Assembly (NCBI RefSeq): GCF_003389455.1
Contig: NZ_QUAC01000049.1
Span: 1 to 39,167, forward strand
DNA from: Streptomyces inhibens
GTDB taxonomy: Bacteria > Actinomycetota > Actinomycetes > Streptomycetales > Streptomycetaceae
Direction of reading: 5' to 3'
Length of the DNA stretch: 39,167 nucleotides
A program made the translations under genes and the position numbers. Numbering within the stretch: the stretch's first letter is position 1; the number at the start of each line of letters is the position of its first letter. The notes under the pieces are model-generated. The model was not told the DNA's origin. It did not search any database and saw only the letters and a list, made by a program, of their open reading frames with translations. Below, in pieces: positions 1 through 9,015 of the stretch.

Positions 1-139
1 CGGCCCCGCGGCCGCGGTACCGGTGGCCCTCGCCCCGGGCGGCGCGCGAGCGGTCGCGGACGGGGCCGCGGAGCTGGTGCTGGCACCGCTGTTCGGGGCG
101 CGACAGCCCGACCTCACGGCCGGTCGCGGCGTCTCCTAG
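1..139 (+). CDS. 3' end of an unidentified CDS (partial)
   Basis: An open frame enters from the left edge (codons starting at position 2) and ends at TAG 137-139. About 45 Ala/Gly-rich residues are visible, ending in GRGVS. The codons keep GC-rich third positions, so it is probably the real C-terminus of a gene lying outside the window. Nothing in these residues identifies a family. It precedes the GntR gene by about 60 bp in the same direction. Confidence 0.45.
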   Translation, partial: GPAAAVPVALAPGGARAVADGAAELVLAPLFGARQPDLTAGRGVS

Positions 140-198
140 GGCGCGTCAGGGCCCGGCCGGTCACCCGGCGCCGGCCGCCGTAGTGCGAGGATCACGCC

Positions 199-969
199 GT
201 GGAGTTCCCGTACGGCCAGGATCCTGGCGCACCCATCAGGTCCGGCGTCCCCGAGCACGGACGCATTCCCAAGTACTACGCGGCCAAGGTCGAAATCGCC
301 GCGCTGCTCGACGAGTTGGGCGGGGGCGAAGTGCTGCCCACCGAGCGCGAGCTGGCGGCGCGCTTCGAGGTCTCCCGCGAGACCCTGCGCCAGGCGCTGC
401 GTGAGCTGATCCTGGAGGGGCGGCTGCGGCGGCTCGGACGCGGCACGGTCGTCGCCGGGCCAAAGCTGGAGCAGCCGCTGTCCCTGGCCAGTTATACGGA
501 GGGTGTACGCGGCCAGGGGCGCAAGCCGGGCCGGCATCTCGTCGGCCTGGACCGGTTCCCGTGCCCGCCGGCGCTCGCCGGTGATCTGGGGCTCGAAGTG
601 GGCGACGCCGTATGGCACATGGAGCGGGTGCTGCTCGCCGACGATGAGCGGGTCGGGCTGGAGAGCACCTATGTCGCGGTCGAGCGGGTGCCGGACCTGG
701 CCGCCGACTTCGAACCGGACTCGTCCTTCTACGCCTACCTCCACCAGCGGCTCGGCATCGGCTTCGGCGACGCGGACGAGCGGCTGGAGACCGTACTGGC
801 CACCCCGCGCGAGGCGCTGCTGATCGGTACGCCGGGCGCGCTGCCGATGCTGCTGATCCATCGTCTGTCGCGGGATACACAGGGGCGTCCGCTGGAGCGG
901 GTGCGCTCGCTCTACCGGGGGGACCGGTTCTCGTTCACCACCCACTTGGGGAAGCCGACGCCGGGCTGA
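199..969 (+). CDS. GntR-family (HutC/UTRA) transcriptional regulator, probable regulator of the aminophosphonate locus
   Basis: A 256-aa DNA-binding regulator. The N-terminal winged helix (about residues 25-88) shows the GntR signature: PTERELAARFEVSRETLRQA, then LILEGRLRRLGRGTVV. Residues about 100-245 form a UTRA ligand-binding domain (SYTEGVRGQG...; LESTYVAVERVP; LLIHRLSRDTQGRPLERVRS). The GTG start at 199 has GCGAGG 8 nt upstream. HutC-type regulators often sense a substrate of the adjacent pathway, and this one precedes FAD-oxidoreductase, phosphonatase-like and ABC importer genes in the same direction. Two matching operator-like sites (1019-1035, 7309-7325) resemble the GGTCTAGACC palindromes used by this subfamily. 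The effector, perhaps an aminophosphonate, is inferred from context only. Confidence 0.9.
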   Translation: MEFPYGQDPGAPIRSGVPEHGRIPKYYAAKVEIAALLDELGGGEVLPTERELAARFEVSRETLRQALRELILEGRLRRLGRGTVVAGPKLEQPLSLASYTEGVRGQGRKPGRHLVGLDRFPCPPALAGDLGLEVGDAVWHMERVLLADDERVGLESTYVAVERVPDLAADFEPDSSFYAYLHQRLGIGFGDADERLETVLATPREALLIGTPGALPMLLIHRLSRDTQGRPLERVRSLYRGDRFSFTTHLGKPTPG

Positions 970-1018
970 GGCGGCCGTCCGCGGTCCGCAACACGACCCC
1001 TTGAATATCACGAGAAGA

Positions 1019-1035
1019 TAACGGGTCTAGGCCAA
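1019..1035 (+). promoter_or_regulatory. Candidate GntR/HutC operator before the oxidoreductase gene
   Basis: TAACGGGTCTAGGCCAA contains the near-palindrome GGTCTAGGCC, one base from GGTCTAGACC. It matches the site at 7309-7325 at 14 of 17 positions. It lies 75-91 bp before the preferred ATG at 1110. A GTTCACC heptamer, the core of Streptomyces PhoP boxes, follows at 1048-1054. Confidence 0.6.
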
Positions 1036-1109
1036 CTTTGAAGCCCTGTTCACCATCGCGTCGCCAAGTCGCCCCCCGCGGGCCACCCACCGCCGCAACC
1101 GTCTGGGGC

Positions 1110-2231
1110 ATGCGAGTCATAGTTGTCGGAGCCGGTGTGCTGGGAACCATGCACGCCTGGCACGCAGTCGAGCGGGGCCACGAGGTCCTGCACATCGAGC
1201 GGGAGGCCGAGGCCCGCGGCGCCTCGGTCCGTAACTTCGGACAGATCTGGGTCAGCGGCCGGGCCGGCGGTGAGGAGCTGGCCACCGCGCTGCGCGCCCG
1301 CGAACTGTGGGAGGGCATCGGCGCCCGCGTCCCCGGGATCGGCTTCCGCGCCATCGGCTCGCTGACCGTCGTCAGGAACGACGCCGAGCGGGCGGTCGCC
1401 GAGGCCGCCACCCGCCGCCCCGACGCCGCCGCCCGCGGCTACGAGCTGCTGGACGCCGGCCGGGCCCGCGCCCTCAACCCCGCCCTGCGCGGCGAGTTCG
1501 CCGGCGCCCTGTGGTGCGAGCGGGACGCCGCCGTCGAGCCCCGGGTCGCCCAACGCGCCCTGAAAGCAGAGCTGTTGGAGTCGGGCCGGTACACCTACCT
1601 CGGCGGCCGCGAGGTCCGTGAGGTGGTCGGCGAGCGCGCCGTACGCGACGATCACGGCGACCTCCACCACGGCGACGCCGTCATCCTGTGCACCGGTGCC
1701 TGGCTCGGCGGCCTGGTCCGCGAGCTGATCCCCGACCTCCCGGTGCGCCGCGTACGGCTGCAGATGATGCAGACCGACCCGCTCGGCGAGCCGCTGACCA
1801 CCTCCGTCGCCGACGCCGACAGCTTCCGCTACTACCCGGCCTACGCGAGCGACGCCCTGGAGGCGATGGCCGCCGCGCAGTCCCAGACGCCGACCGCCGC
1901 CGCGCACAAGATGCAGCTGCTGATGGTCCAGCGCGCCGACGGCGGACTGACCATCGGCGACACCCACGAGTACGCGACGCCGTTCGCCTTCGACACCGTC
2001 GAGGAGCCGTACGAGCATCTGACCGGCGTCGTCGAGTCGATCCTGGGCCGCCCGCTGCCCCGCATCCGCCACCGCTGGGCCGGGGTGTACGCGCAGTGCA
2101 CGGACACCTCCCGCGTCGTGCACCGGCAGCAGGCCCGCGACGGCGTCTGGCTGGTCACCGGGCCCGGCGGGCGCGGCATGACCTGTTCCCCGGCGATCGC
2201 CGAACAGACCGCGAACGAACTGGGCTGGTGA
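1110..2231 (+). CDS. FAD-dependent amine oxidoreductase of the phosphonatase-associated type (TIGR03364-like)
   Basis: A 373-aa DAO-fold flavoprotein. A Rossmann FAD motif starts at residue 3 (VIVVGAGVLG), followed by HIEREAEARGASVRNFGQ. A glycine-rich segment, VTGPGGRGMTCSPAIAE, lies near the C-terminus. Members of this clade occur next to phosphonatase-like HAD hydrolases and are thought to oxidatively deaminate or dealkylate 2-aminoethylphosphonate or related aminophosphonates to an aldehyde. The next gene, starting inside this stop codon (GTGA overlap), is exactly such a hydrolase. An upstream TTG at 1038 is possible, but it would put the FAD motif at residue 27 and lies against the operator, so ATG 1110 is preferred. 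The ribosome site is weak. Cytoplasmic; exact substrate unknown. Confidence 0.85.
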   Translation: MRVIVVGAGVLGTMHAWHAVERGHEVLHIEREAEARGASVRNFGQIWVSGRAGGEELATALRARELWEGIGARVPGIGFRAIGSLTVVRNDAERAVAEAATRRPDAAARGYELLDAGRARALNPALRGEFAGALWCERDAAVEPRVAQRALKAELLESGRYTYLGGREVREVVGERAVRDDHGDLHHGDAVILCTGAWLGGLVRELIPDLPVRRVRLQMMQTDPLGEPLTTSVADADSFRYYPAYASDALEAMAAAQSQTPTAAAHKMQLLMVQRADGGLTIGDTHEYATPFAFDTVEEPYEHLTGVVESILGRPLPRIRHRWAGVYAQCTDTSRVVHRQQARDGVWLVTGPGGRGMTCSPAIAEQTANELGW

Positions 2232-2929
2232 ATGAGTTGACCGACAACACCGCGATCGAACTGGTCGTCCTCGACATGGCGGGCACCACCGTCGCCGACG
2301 GCGGCCTGGTGGAGCAGGCATTCGACGCCGCCGCCCGCCACCTGGGCGTCGAACCGGGCAGCGCCGACCACGCCGAGAAGCTCGGCTATGTACGCGCCAC
2401 CATGGGCGAGTCCAAGATCTCCGTCTTCCGCCACCTCTTCGGCGACGAGACCGCCGCCCGGCGCGCCAACACCGCCTTCGAGACGGCGTACGGGGAGCTG
2501 GTCGACGGCGGCAGGATCGCGCCCGTCCCCGGCGCCCGCGAGGCGATCGAGGCGCTGCGGGCGGCCGGCCGCACCGTTGTGCTGTCCACCGGCTTCGCCC
2601 GCGTCACCCAGGACGCCATCCTCGACGCACTCGGCTGGCAGGACCTGGTCCCGCTCACCCTCTGCCCGGCCGACGCGGGCGGCCGCGGCCGCCCCTACCC
2701 TGACATGGTCCTCACCGCGCTGCTGCGTACCCACGCCACCGACTCCGTCCGGCGGATCGCGGTGGCCGGTGACACCTCGTACGACATGCTCTCCGGGCGG
2801 CGGGCCGGCGCCTCGGTCGTCGCCGGTGTGCTCACCGGCGCGCACTACAGGGAGCAGCTGGAGTCCGCCGGTGCCACCCATGTCCTGGGTTCGGTCGCCG
2901 AACTGCCCGCGCTGCTGGGAGTGGTGTGA
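2228..2929 (+). CDS. Phosphonatase-like HAD hydrolase (TIGR03351-like, PhnX relative)
   Basis: A 233-aa HAD-superfamily hydrolase. Motif I is LVVLDMAGTTV, with nucleophile Asp16 and the second acidic position replaced by Ala, as in phosphonatases. Ser120 is in VVLSTGF, and GRGRPYPDM is at about 152-160. Motif IV is VAGDTSYDML (Asp182, Asp186). A Lys in MGESK (Lys63) sits where PhnX has its Schiff-base lysine, which supports cleavage of a phosphonoaldehyde C-P bond. The GTG start overlaps the oxidoreductase stop, so translation is probably coupled. The likely role is to hydrolyse the phosphonoaldehyde produced by the upstream flavoenzyme, releasing phosphate and an aldehyde. Family placement is solid; the precise substrate is inferred. 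Confidence 0.85.
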   Translation: MNELTDNTAIELVVLDMAGTTVADGGLVEQAFDAAARHLGVEPGSADHAEKLGYVRATMGESKISVFRHLFGDETAARRANTAFETAYGELVDGGRIAPVPGAREAIEALRAAGRTVVLSTGFARVTQDAILDALGWQDLVPLTLCPADAGGRGRPYPDMVLTALLRTHATDSVRRIAVAGDTSYDMLSGRRAGASVVAGVLTGAHYREQLESAGATHVLGSVAELPALLGVV

Positions 2930-2930
2930 G

Positions 2931-4178
2931 ATGACCGCCCCAGCTGCCGCGGCGCCCGCCCGGGCCGTCGCCCCCTCCGCGAAGGCCCCCGCGTCGGGCA
3001 TCCGCTTCGACCATGTCTCCGTCGCCTACGGGAAGCGCGGCGAGCACACCGTCCTGGACTCCTTCGACCTGACCGTCGAGCCGGGTGAGGTGATGGCCCT
3101 GCTCGGCCCGTCCGGCTCCGGCAAGACCACCGCGCTGCGGGCGGTCGCCGGGTTCGTCCGGCCGGCCTCGGGGCGGGTGCTGATCGGCGGCCGGGACGTG
3201 ACCGGGCTGCCGCCCTATAAGCGGGGCATCGGCATGGTCGTCCAGCAGTACGCGCTGTTCCCGCACATGAAGGTCGCCGAGAACGTCGCCTTCGGCCTCA
3301 AGGCGCAGAAGACGCCGCGCGCCGAGATCCCCGGCCGGGTCGCCGAGGCGCTGGAGATGACCGGGATGGCCGCCTACGCCGGGCGGCACCCCCGGGAGCT
3401 GTCCGGCGGCCAGCAGCAGCGGGTCGCCATCGCCCGGGCGCTCGCCATCCGCCCCGGGGTGCTGCTGCTGGACGAACCGCTGTCCGCGCTCGACGCCCAG
3501 CTGCGCTCCGGCATGCTCGCCGAACTCGCCCGGCTGCACCGCGAGTTGCCCGAGGTGTCGATCCTCTACGTCACCCATGACCAGATCGAGGCGCTGACCC
3601 TGGCCGACCGGATCGCGGTGCTGGACAAGGCCCGGCTGCGCGATTGCGGCACCCCGCAGCAGCTCTACCGGCGCCCGCGCACCGAGTTCACCGCCTCCTT
3701 CGTCGGCACGGCGAATCTGCTGCCGGTGACGGTGCGCCGGGGCGGCGGCGGCAACGGCAACGGCGACGGTGCCGGTGACGGTGTCGACTTCGCCGGCCGG
3801 AGGCTGACCGTGCCGGTCGGCGACGGGGTGGCCGAGGGCGCCACCGCAACCCTGTGCGTACGCCCGCATCTCATCGGCCTGGGGCAGAGTCCGCAGGTGG
3901 ACGGCAACACGCTGCGCGGCAGGATCACCGAGGTGCAGTGGCGCGGCTCGACCCACCGTCTGTACGTGGCGGTCGACGGCCACCGGGTCCTGGCCGATGT
4001 GCGCGAACTGCGCGAAACCCCGGCGCTCGGCGACGAGGTCACGCTGCACTTCGCCCCCGAGGACGCGGTCCTCATCCCGGCAGGGCTCGCCGAGTCTCCG
4101 ACGGGGCTTGCCGAGTCCCCGGCGGTGCTGGCCGAGTCCCCGGCGGGGCTCGCCGCGGACGGGGCACCGGATGCCTGA
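2931..4178 (+). CDS. ABC importer ATP-binding protein, putative 2-aminoethylphosphonate uptake
   Basis: A 415-aa ATPase of the spermidine/iron/AEP importer type. Walker A is GPSGSGKTT (59-67), the Q-loop is at 105-106, the signature is LSGGQQQ (157-163), Walker B is VLLLDEP (177-183) and the switch His is 216. A C-terminal TOBE-like domain follows (about 300-390). The ATG lies one base after the phosphonatase stop, with GGAG 9 nt upstream, and the stop overlaps the next permease by 8 bp. The C-terminus has a recent-looking 7-residue tandem repeat (GLAESPT/A) encoded by four 21-bp units at 4083-4166. A Gly/Asn/Asp-rich insert lies at about 270-285. The substrate is assigned by neighbours only. 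Confidence 0.88.
   Translation: MTAPAAAAPARAVAPSAKAPASGIRFDHVSVAYGKRGEHTVLDSFDLTVEPGEVMALLGPSGSGKTTALRAVAGFVRPASGRVLIGGRDVTGLPPYKRGIGMVVQQYALFPHMKVAENVAFGLKAQKTPRAEIPGRVAEALEMTGMAAYAGRHPRELSGGQQQRVAIARALAIRPGVLLLDEPLSALDAQLRSGMLAELARLHRELPEVSILYVTHDQIEALTLADRIAVLDKARLRDCGTPQQLYRRPRTEFTASFVGTANLLPVTVRRGGGGNGNGDGAGDGVDFAGRRLTVPVGDGVAEGATATLCVRPHLIGLGQSPQVDGNTLRGRITEVQWRGSTHRLYVAVDGHRVLADVRELRETPALGDEVTLHFAPEDAVLIPAGLAESPTGLAESPAVLAESPAGLAADGAPDA
4083..4166 (+). repeat. 21-bp x 4 in-frame tandem repeat at the end of the ATPase gene
   Basis: Units at 4083-4103, 4104-4124, 4125-4145 and 4146-4166 encode GLAESPT, GLAESPA, VLAESPA and GLAADGA. The array extends the protein beyond the normal TOBE domain end. 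Confidence 0.85.
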
Positions 4179-5055
4179 CACGGAACCGGGCCGCACCAAG
4201 GCCCTCTGGGCCCTCCCGCCCGTCGCCGCCCTCACCCTGGTCTTCCTCTACCCCCTGGCCCTGGTGGTGTGGCAGTCCATCACCCCCGAGGACGGCGGCC
4301 ACTCCACCGCCCCCTACACCCAGGTCTTCGCCGAGGCATCCTTCCGCGACGCCCTCACCACCACCGTGCTGATCGCCGTAGGAGCGACCGTCGGCGCACT
4401 CCTGCTGGGCCTGGCGCTCTCCCTCGTGATCGCCTTCGTCCCGTTCCCCGGAGGCAAGGCGCTCAGCCGCTTCATCGACATCTTCCTCGCCTTCCCCTCC
4501 TTCCTGATCACCCTCGCCCTGCTCTTCCTCTACGGCACGGTCGGCATGGCCAACGGCCTGTGGACCGATGTGACGGGCGCCGCGCACGGCCCGCTGGACT
4601 TCCTGCACACCCCCTGGGGCGTACTGCTGGCCGAGGTCACCTACTTCACCCCGTTCGTGATGCGCCCGCTGCTCGCCGCCTTCTCGCAGGTGGAGACCGG
4701 GCAGGTGGAGGCCGCCGCATCGCTGGGCGCCCGGCCGTGGCGGATCGTACGGAAGGTGATCCTGCCGGAGGCGCTGCCCTCACTCGCGGCGGGCGGCGCG
4801 CTGGTCCTCGTCCTCTGTCTCAACGAGTTCGGCATCGTCCTCTTCACCGGCGCCAAGGACGTCGTCACGCTCCCGATGCTCGTCTACACCAAGGCGATTC
4901 TCGACGGTGACTACACCGGAGCCTGCGTCGTCGCCGTCGTCAACATCGCCCTGTCCGTCGCGCTCTACGCCCTCTACCGGACCGTGATGTCTCGTACGGG
5001 CGGCGGCGGCGCCGGCTCGCTTACAGGAGGTGCGCCACACCGTGCTGGTGCATAG
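4171..5055 (+). CDS. ABC importer permease 1 (putative 2-aminoethylphosphonate)
   Basis: A 294-aa inner-membrane permease with about six hydrophobic helices. The first is near residues 10-30 (ALTLVFLYPLALVVWQ). The cytoplasmic EAA loop is EAAASLGARPWRIVRKVILP, which docks on the ATPase. The ATG at 4171 overlaps the end of the ATPase gene (ATGCCTGA), so the two are translationally coupled. It pairs with the following permease in a two-permease importer of the PhnSTUV/iron type. No SD of note, as expected for coupled translation. Confidence 0.87.
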   Translation: MPDTEPGRTKALWALPPVAALTLVFLYPLALVVWQSITPEDGGHSTAPYTQVFAEASFRDALTTTVLIAVGATVGALLLGLALSLVIAFVPFPGGKALSRFIDIFLAFPSFLITLALLFLYGTVGMANGLWTDVTGAAHGPLDFLHTPWGVLLAEVTYFTPFVMRPLLAAFSQVETGQVEAAASLGARPWRIVRKVILPEALPSLAAGGALVLVLCLNEFGIVLFTGAKDVVTLPMLVYTKAILDGDYTGACVVAVVNIALSVALYALYRTVMSRTGGGGAGSLTGGAPHRAGA

Positions 5056-5839
5056 CAGGCCCGCCCGCCGGGCCGTCCACACCCTCTTCTTCCTTCTCTT
5101 CGTCCCCGTCTTCGCGCTGCCCCTGCTGGTGATCGTCGCCGCGTCCTTCGCGAGCAGCTGGAGCGGAGCACTGCCCTCCGGCACGACCCTGGCGCACTAT
5201 CGGGACATTGCGCAGGGCGATGCGCTGAACGCCCTGCTCACCAGCGTCCTGACCGCACTGACGGCGAGCGTCGCCGCGCTCACCGCCGGCACCTGGGCCG
5301 CCCTCGCCGCCGAAAAACTCGGCCGTCGCACCCGCCGCCTTCTCGACGCCCTCTTCCTCCTCCCCGTGGCCGTCCCCTCCGTGGTCGTCGGCCTCTCCCT
5401 CCTCGTGGCCTTCTCCCGGCCGCCCTTCCTGCTCAACGGCACCCCACAGATCGTGATCACCGCCCACACCGTGCTGGTCACCGCCTTCGCCTATCAGTCC
5501 GTGACGGCCGCACTGGCCCGTCTCGACCCGGCGTACGAACAGAGCGCGGCCGGCCTCGGCGCCCGCCCCGCCTACGTCCTGTGGCGGGTCAAACTCCCCC
5601 TGCTGCTGCCGTCCCTCACCGCGGCCGCCGGCCTCTGCTTCGCCCTCTCCATGGGCGAGCTGAGCGCCACGATGATGCTCTATCCCCCCGACTGGACGCC
5701 CCTCCCCGTCCAGATCTTCGCCGCCACCGACCGCGGCTCCCTCTTCGCGGGCGCCGCACTGGCGGTGGCCCTGATGGCCACCACCCTGCTCGTCCTCCTC
5801 GGCGTCTCCCGCATCCGCACCAAGGCCTCCTACCGCTAG
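5042..5839 (+). CDS. ABC importer permease 2 (putative 2-aminoethylphosphonate)
   Basis: A 265-aa permease with six predicted membrane helices. The EAA-type loop is YEQSAAGLGARPAYVLWRVK. A strong SD (AGGAGG, 5025-5030) favours GTG 5042 over the GTG at 5030, which lies inside the SD. It overlaps the end of permease 1. The TAG stop (5837-5839) is the left junction of the MITE-like element at 5839-6100. Removing the element would still leave a TAG, so the reading frame end is unchanged. Confidence 0.85.
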   Translation: MLVHSRPARRAVHTLFFLLFVPVFALPLLVIVAASFASSWSGALPSGTTLAHYRDIAQGDALNALLTSVLTALTASVAALTAGTWAALAAEKLGRRTRRLLDALFLLPVAVPSVVVGLSLLVAFSRPPFLLNGTPQIVITAHTVLVTAFAYQSVTAALARLDPAYEQSAAGLGARPAYVLWRVKLPLLLPSLTAAAGLCFALSMGELSATMMLYPPDWTPLPVQIFAATDRGSLFAGAALAVALMATTLLVLLGVSRIRTKASYR

Positions 5840-6100
5840 GGCCTGCCTTCAAAGTCCCGTCTGCCTCGCGACGCCTGGCACGCACTCCCCCACGCCTTAA
5901 GGACGCGGGGGGACCCCCATGCCGCGTTGTCGGGATCATCCCGGTACACCCAGTACCGGGACGACCCTCCGCCTTGCGATCGCGCTCGGCTTCCGAAGAA
6001 GGATCGAAGAGCCGAGACGGAGTGAGCGCAGCGAATGTAGTGCACCAGACGCCGCGAGGCCCGCCCTACGGGCGAACGACGGGACTTTGAAGACAGGCCC
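5839..6100. mobile_element. MITE-like non-autonomous element with 23-bp terminal inverted repeats and TA (or CTAG) target duplication
   Basis: The left end GGGCCTGCCTTCAAAGTCCC (continuing to 5861) is matched by its inverted copy at 6078-6100, with one mismatch. Including the flanking CTA/TAG the match is 26 bp. TA flanks both sides (5837-5838, 6101-6102), as in IS630/mariner-type insertion; a CTAG duplication is an alternative reading. The 262-bp interior has no transposase ORF. It holds a perfect 8-bp hairpin, CCCGGTAC-ACCCA-GTACCGGG (about 5940-5960). It separates the permease stop from the binding-protein gene; without it the spacing would be about 36 nt. Confidence 0.8.
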
Positions 6101-6139
6101 TAGCCAAACACCCTTGCCGCCCTTAGGAGTTACCACGCC

Positions 6140-7213
6140 ATGTCACCCTCCCGCCCCCTCCTCAAGCCGCTCGCCGCCTGCTGTGGCGCCCTCACCCTCG
6201 GCGCCACGCTCACCGCCTGCGGCGGCGCCTCCACCGCCGACCCCAACGCCAAGGAGATCACCGTCTACAGCGCCGACGGCCTCAAGAGCGAGAAGGGCGA
6301 CGGCTTTTACGACACGGTCTTCAAGGACTTCGAGAAGAAGACCGGCATCAAGGTCAACTACGTCGAGTCCGGCTCGGGCGCGGCCGTCCAGCGACTGGCC
6401 CGCGAGCGCGCCAATACCAAGGCGGATGTGATCGTCACCCTCCCGCCGTTCATCCAGCAGGCCGACGGCAAGGGCCTGCTGGACACCTACCGCCCCAAGG
6501 GCTCCGACCAGGTCGCGGCCGCGGACAAGGACCCGGCCGGCAGATGGACCTCGATCGTCAACAACTACTTCTGCTTCATCTACAACAAGAAGGAGCTGAA
6601 GCAGGCCCCCGCCACCTGGCAGGACCTGCTGGACGCCACGTACAAGAACAAGCTCCAGTACTCCACGCCAGGTGTCGCCGGCGACGGCACCGCCGTCCTC
6701 ATCAAGGCCCTGCACGACTTCGGCGGCCAGGGCCCGGCCATGAACTTCCTCAAGAAGCTCCAGGCCAACAACGTCGGCCCGTCCTCCTCCACCGGCCAGC
6801 TCGCCCCCAAGACCGACAAGGGCGAACTCCTGGTCGCCAACGGTGATGTCCAGATGAACTACGCCAACATGAAGTCCATGCCGAACCAGGGCATCTTCTT
6901 CCCCGCCGCCGAGCCCGGCGCCAAACCGACCACCTTCGCGCTTCCCTACGCCGCCGGCCTGGTCAAGAACGCCCCGCACAGCGCCAACGCCAAGAAGTTC
7001 CTCGACTACCTCCTCTCCACCCCCGTCCAGCGCCAGGTCTCCTCCGTCGGCGGCGGCTTCACCTCCCGCAAGGACGTCAAGCCCACCGACCCCCACGCCA
7101 CCGAACTCGCCAAGATCATGAACGGCGTCGACATCTTCCACCCGGACTGGAACGACATCGACAAGAACCTGAACACCTATGTCGATGCGTGGAGGGCGGC
7201 TACGGGGGGCTGA
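6140..7213 (+). CDS. ABC importer substrate-binding lipoprotein (putative 2-aminoethylphosphonate)
   Basis: A 357-aa extracellular solute-binding protein. A lipoprotein signal peptide ends at LTAC (Cys27). The mature part begins with EITVYSADGLKSEKGDGFYD and has the class of fold seen in iron and phosphonate binding proteins (VNYVESGSGAAVQRLARERA; NNYFCFIYNKKEL). The ATG at 6140 has AGGAG 10 nt upstream. It completes the importer but is cut off from the permeases by the MITE-like element, so it may now depend on read-through or on a promoter inside the element. Substrate inferred from the FAD oxidoreductase and phosphonatase neighbours. Confidence 0.86.
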   Translation: MSPSRPLLKPLAACCGALTLGATLTACGGASTADPNAKEITVYSADGLKSEKGDGFYDTVFKDFEKKTGIKVNYVESGSGAAVQRLARERANTKADVIVTLPPFIQQADGKGLLDTYRPKGSDQVAAADKDPAGRWTSIVNNYFCFIYNKKELKQAPATWQDLLDATYKNKLQYSTPGVAGDGTAVLIKALHDFGGQGPAMNFLKKLQANNVGPSSSTGQLAPKTDKGELLVANGDVQMNYANMKSMPNQGIFFPAAEPGAKPTTFALPYAAGLVKNAPHSANAKKFLDYLLSTPVQRQVSSVGGGFTSRKDVKPTDPHATELAKIMNGVDIFHPDWNDIDKNLNTYVDAWRAATGG

Positions 7214-7308
7214 CGACCGGCCGGCCGGCCAACCGGCTCGCCAACTACCCACCCTTACCGAGAAGTTCACCGCAGGGCCCTGGCGTCCGGCGATCGATTG
7301 CGGAATGG

Positions 7309-7325
7309 TAACGGGTCTGGACCCA
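7309..7325 (+). promoter_or_regulatory. Second candidate GntR/HutC operator, before the exported hydrolase
   Basis: TAACGGGTCTGGACCCA contains GGGTC-TG-GACCC, a 5+2+5 palindrome. It shares 14 of 17 bases with the site at 1019-1035. A GTTCACC heptamer lies upstream at 7265-7271. A perfect 13-bp hairpin follows directly (7326-7358). Confidence 0.6.
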
Positions 7326-7358
7326 GCGCCCGTGGCGCTCCCGATGCGCCACGGGCGC
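7326..7358 (+). promoter_or_regulatory. Strong 5'-leader hairpin (13-bp stem)
   Basis: GCGCCCGTGGCGC (7326-7338) and GCGCCACGGGCGC (7346-7358) pair perfectly around a 7-nt loop. It lies directly after the operator and 34 bp before the GTG start at 7393. It could be an attenuator or stability element, or a terminator of the upstream operon. No T-run follows. Confidence 0.6.
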
Positions 7359-7392
7359 CGGTCTGCCATCCCCCAACCTCTCGGAGGGCACT

Positions 7393-8901
<1,509 letters not shown>

Positions 8902-8935
8902 CTTACGCTGGGGGACGTCGGCCGTACGTACGACG

Positions 8936-8959
8936 CGTGGGTCATCAGCGTGACCCACG
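8936..8959 (+). promoter_or_regulatory. Inverted repeat before the NagD-like gene
   Basis: CGTGGGTCA (8936-8944) and TGACCCACG (8951-8959) are perfect 9-bp arms around TCAGCG. They lie about 57 bp before the chosen start (9016). A small operator or leader hairpin is possible. Confidence 0.5.
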
Positions 8960-9015
8960 ATGCGTGTCCGAGGCGGTCGGCGCCCCTGGTCATCACGCAC
9001 GGCAGGAGTCCGGCA

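Noticed and set aside
136..1011. Long minus-strand open frame opposite the GntR gene
   Set aside because: Its residues are Arg/Gln/Pro-rich shadow sequence. The plus-strand GntR frame has clear domain motifs and an SD.
5919..6431. Open frame across the MITE-like element and the binding-protein gene
   Set aside because: It reads out of frame into the lipoprotein gene and has no transposase features.
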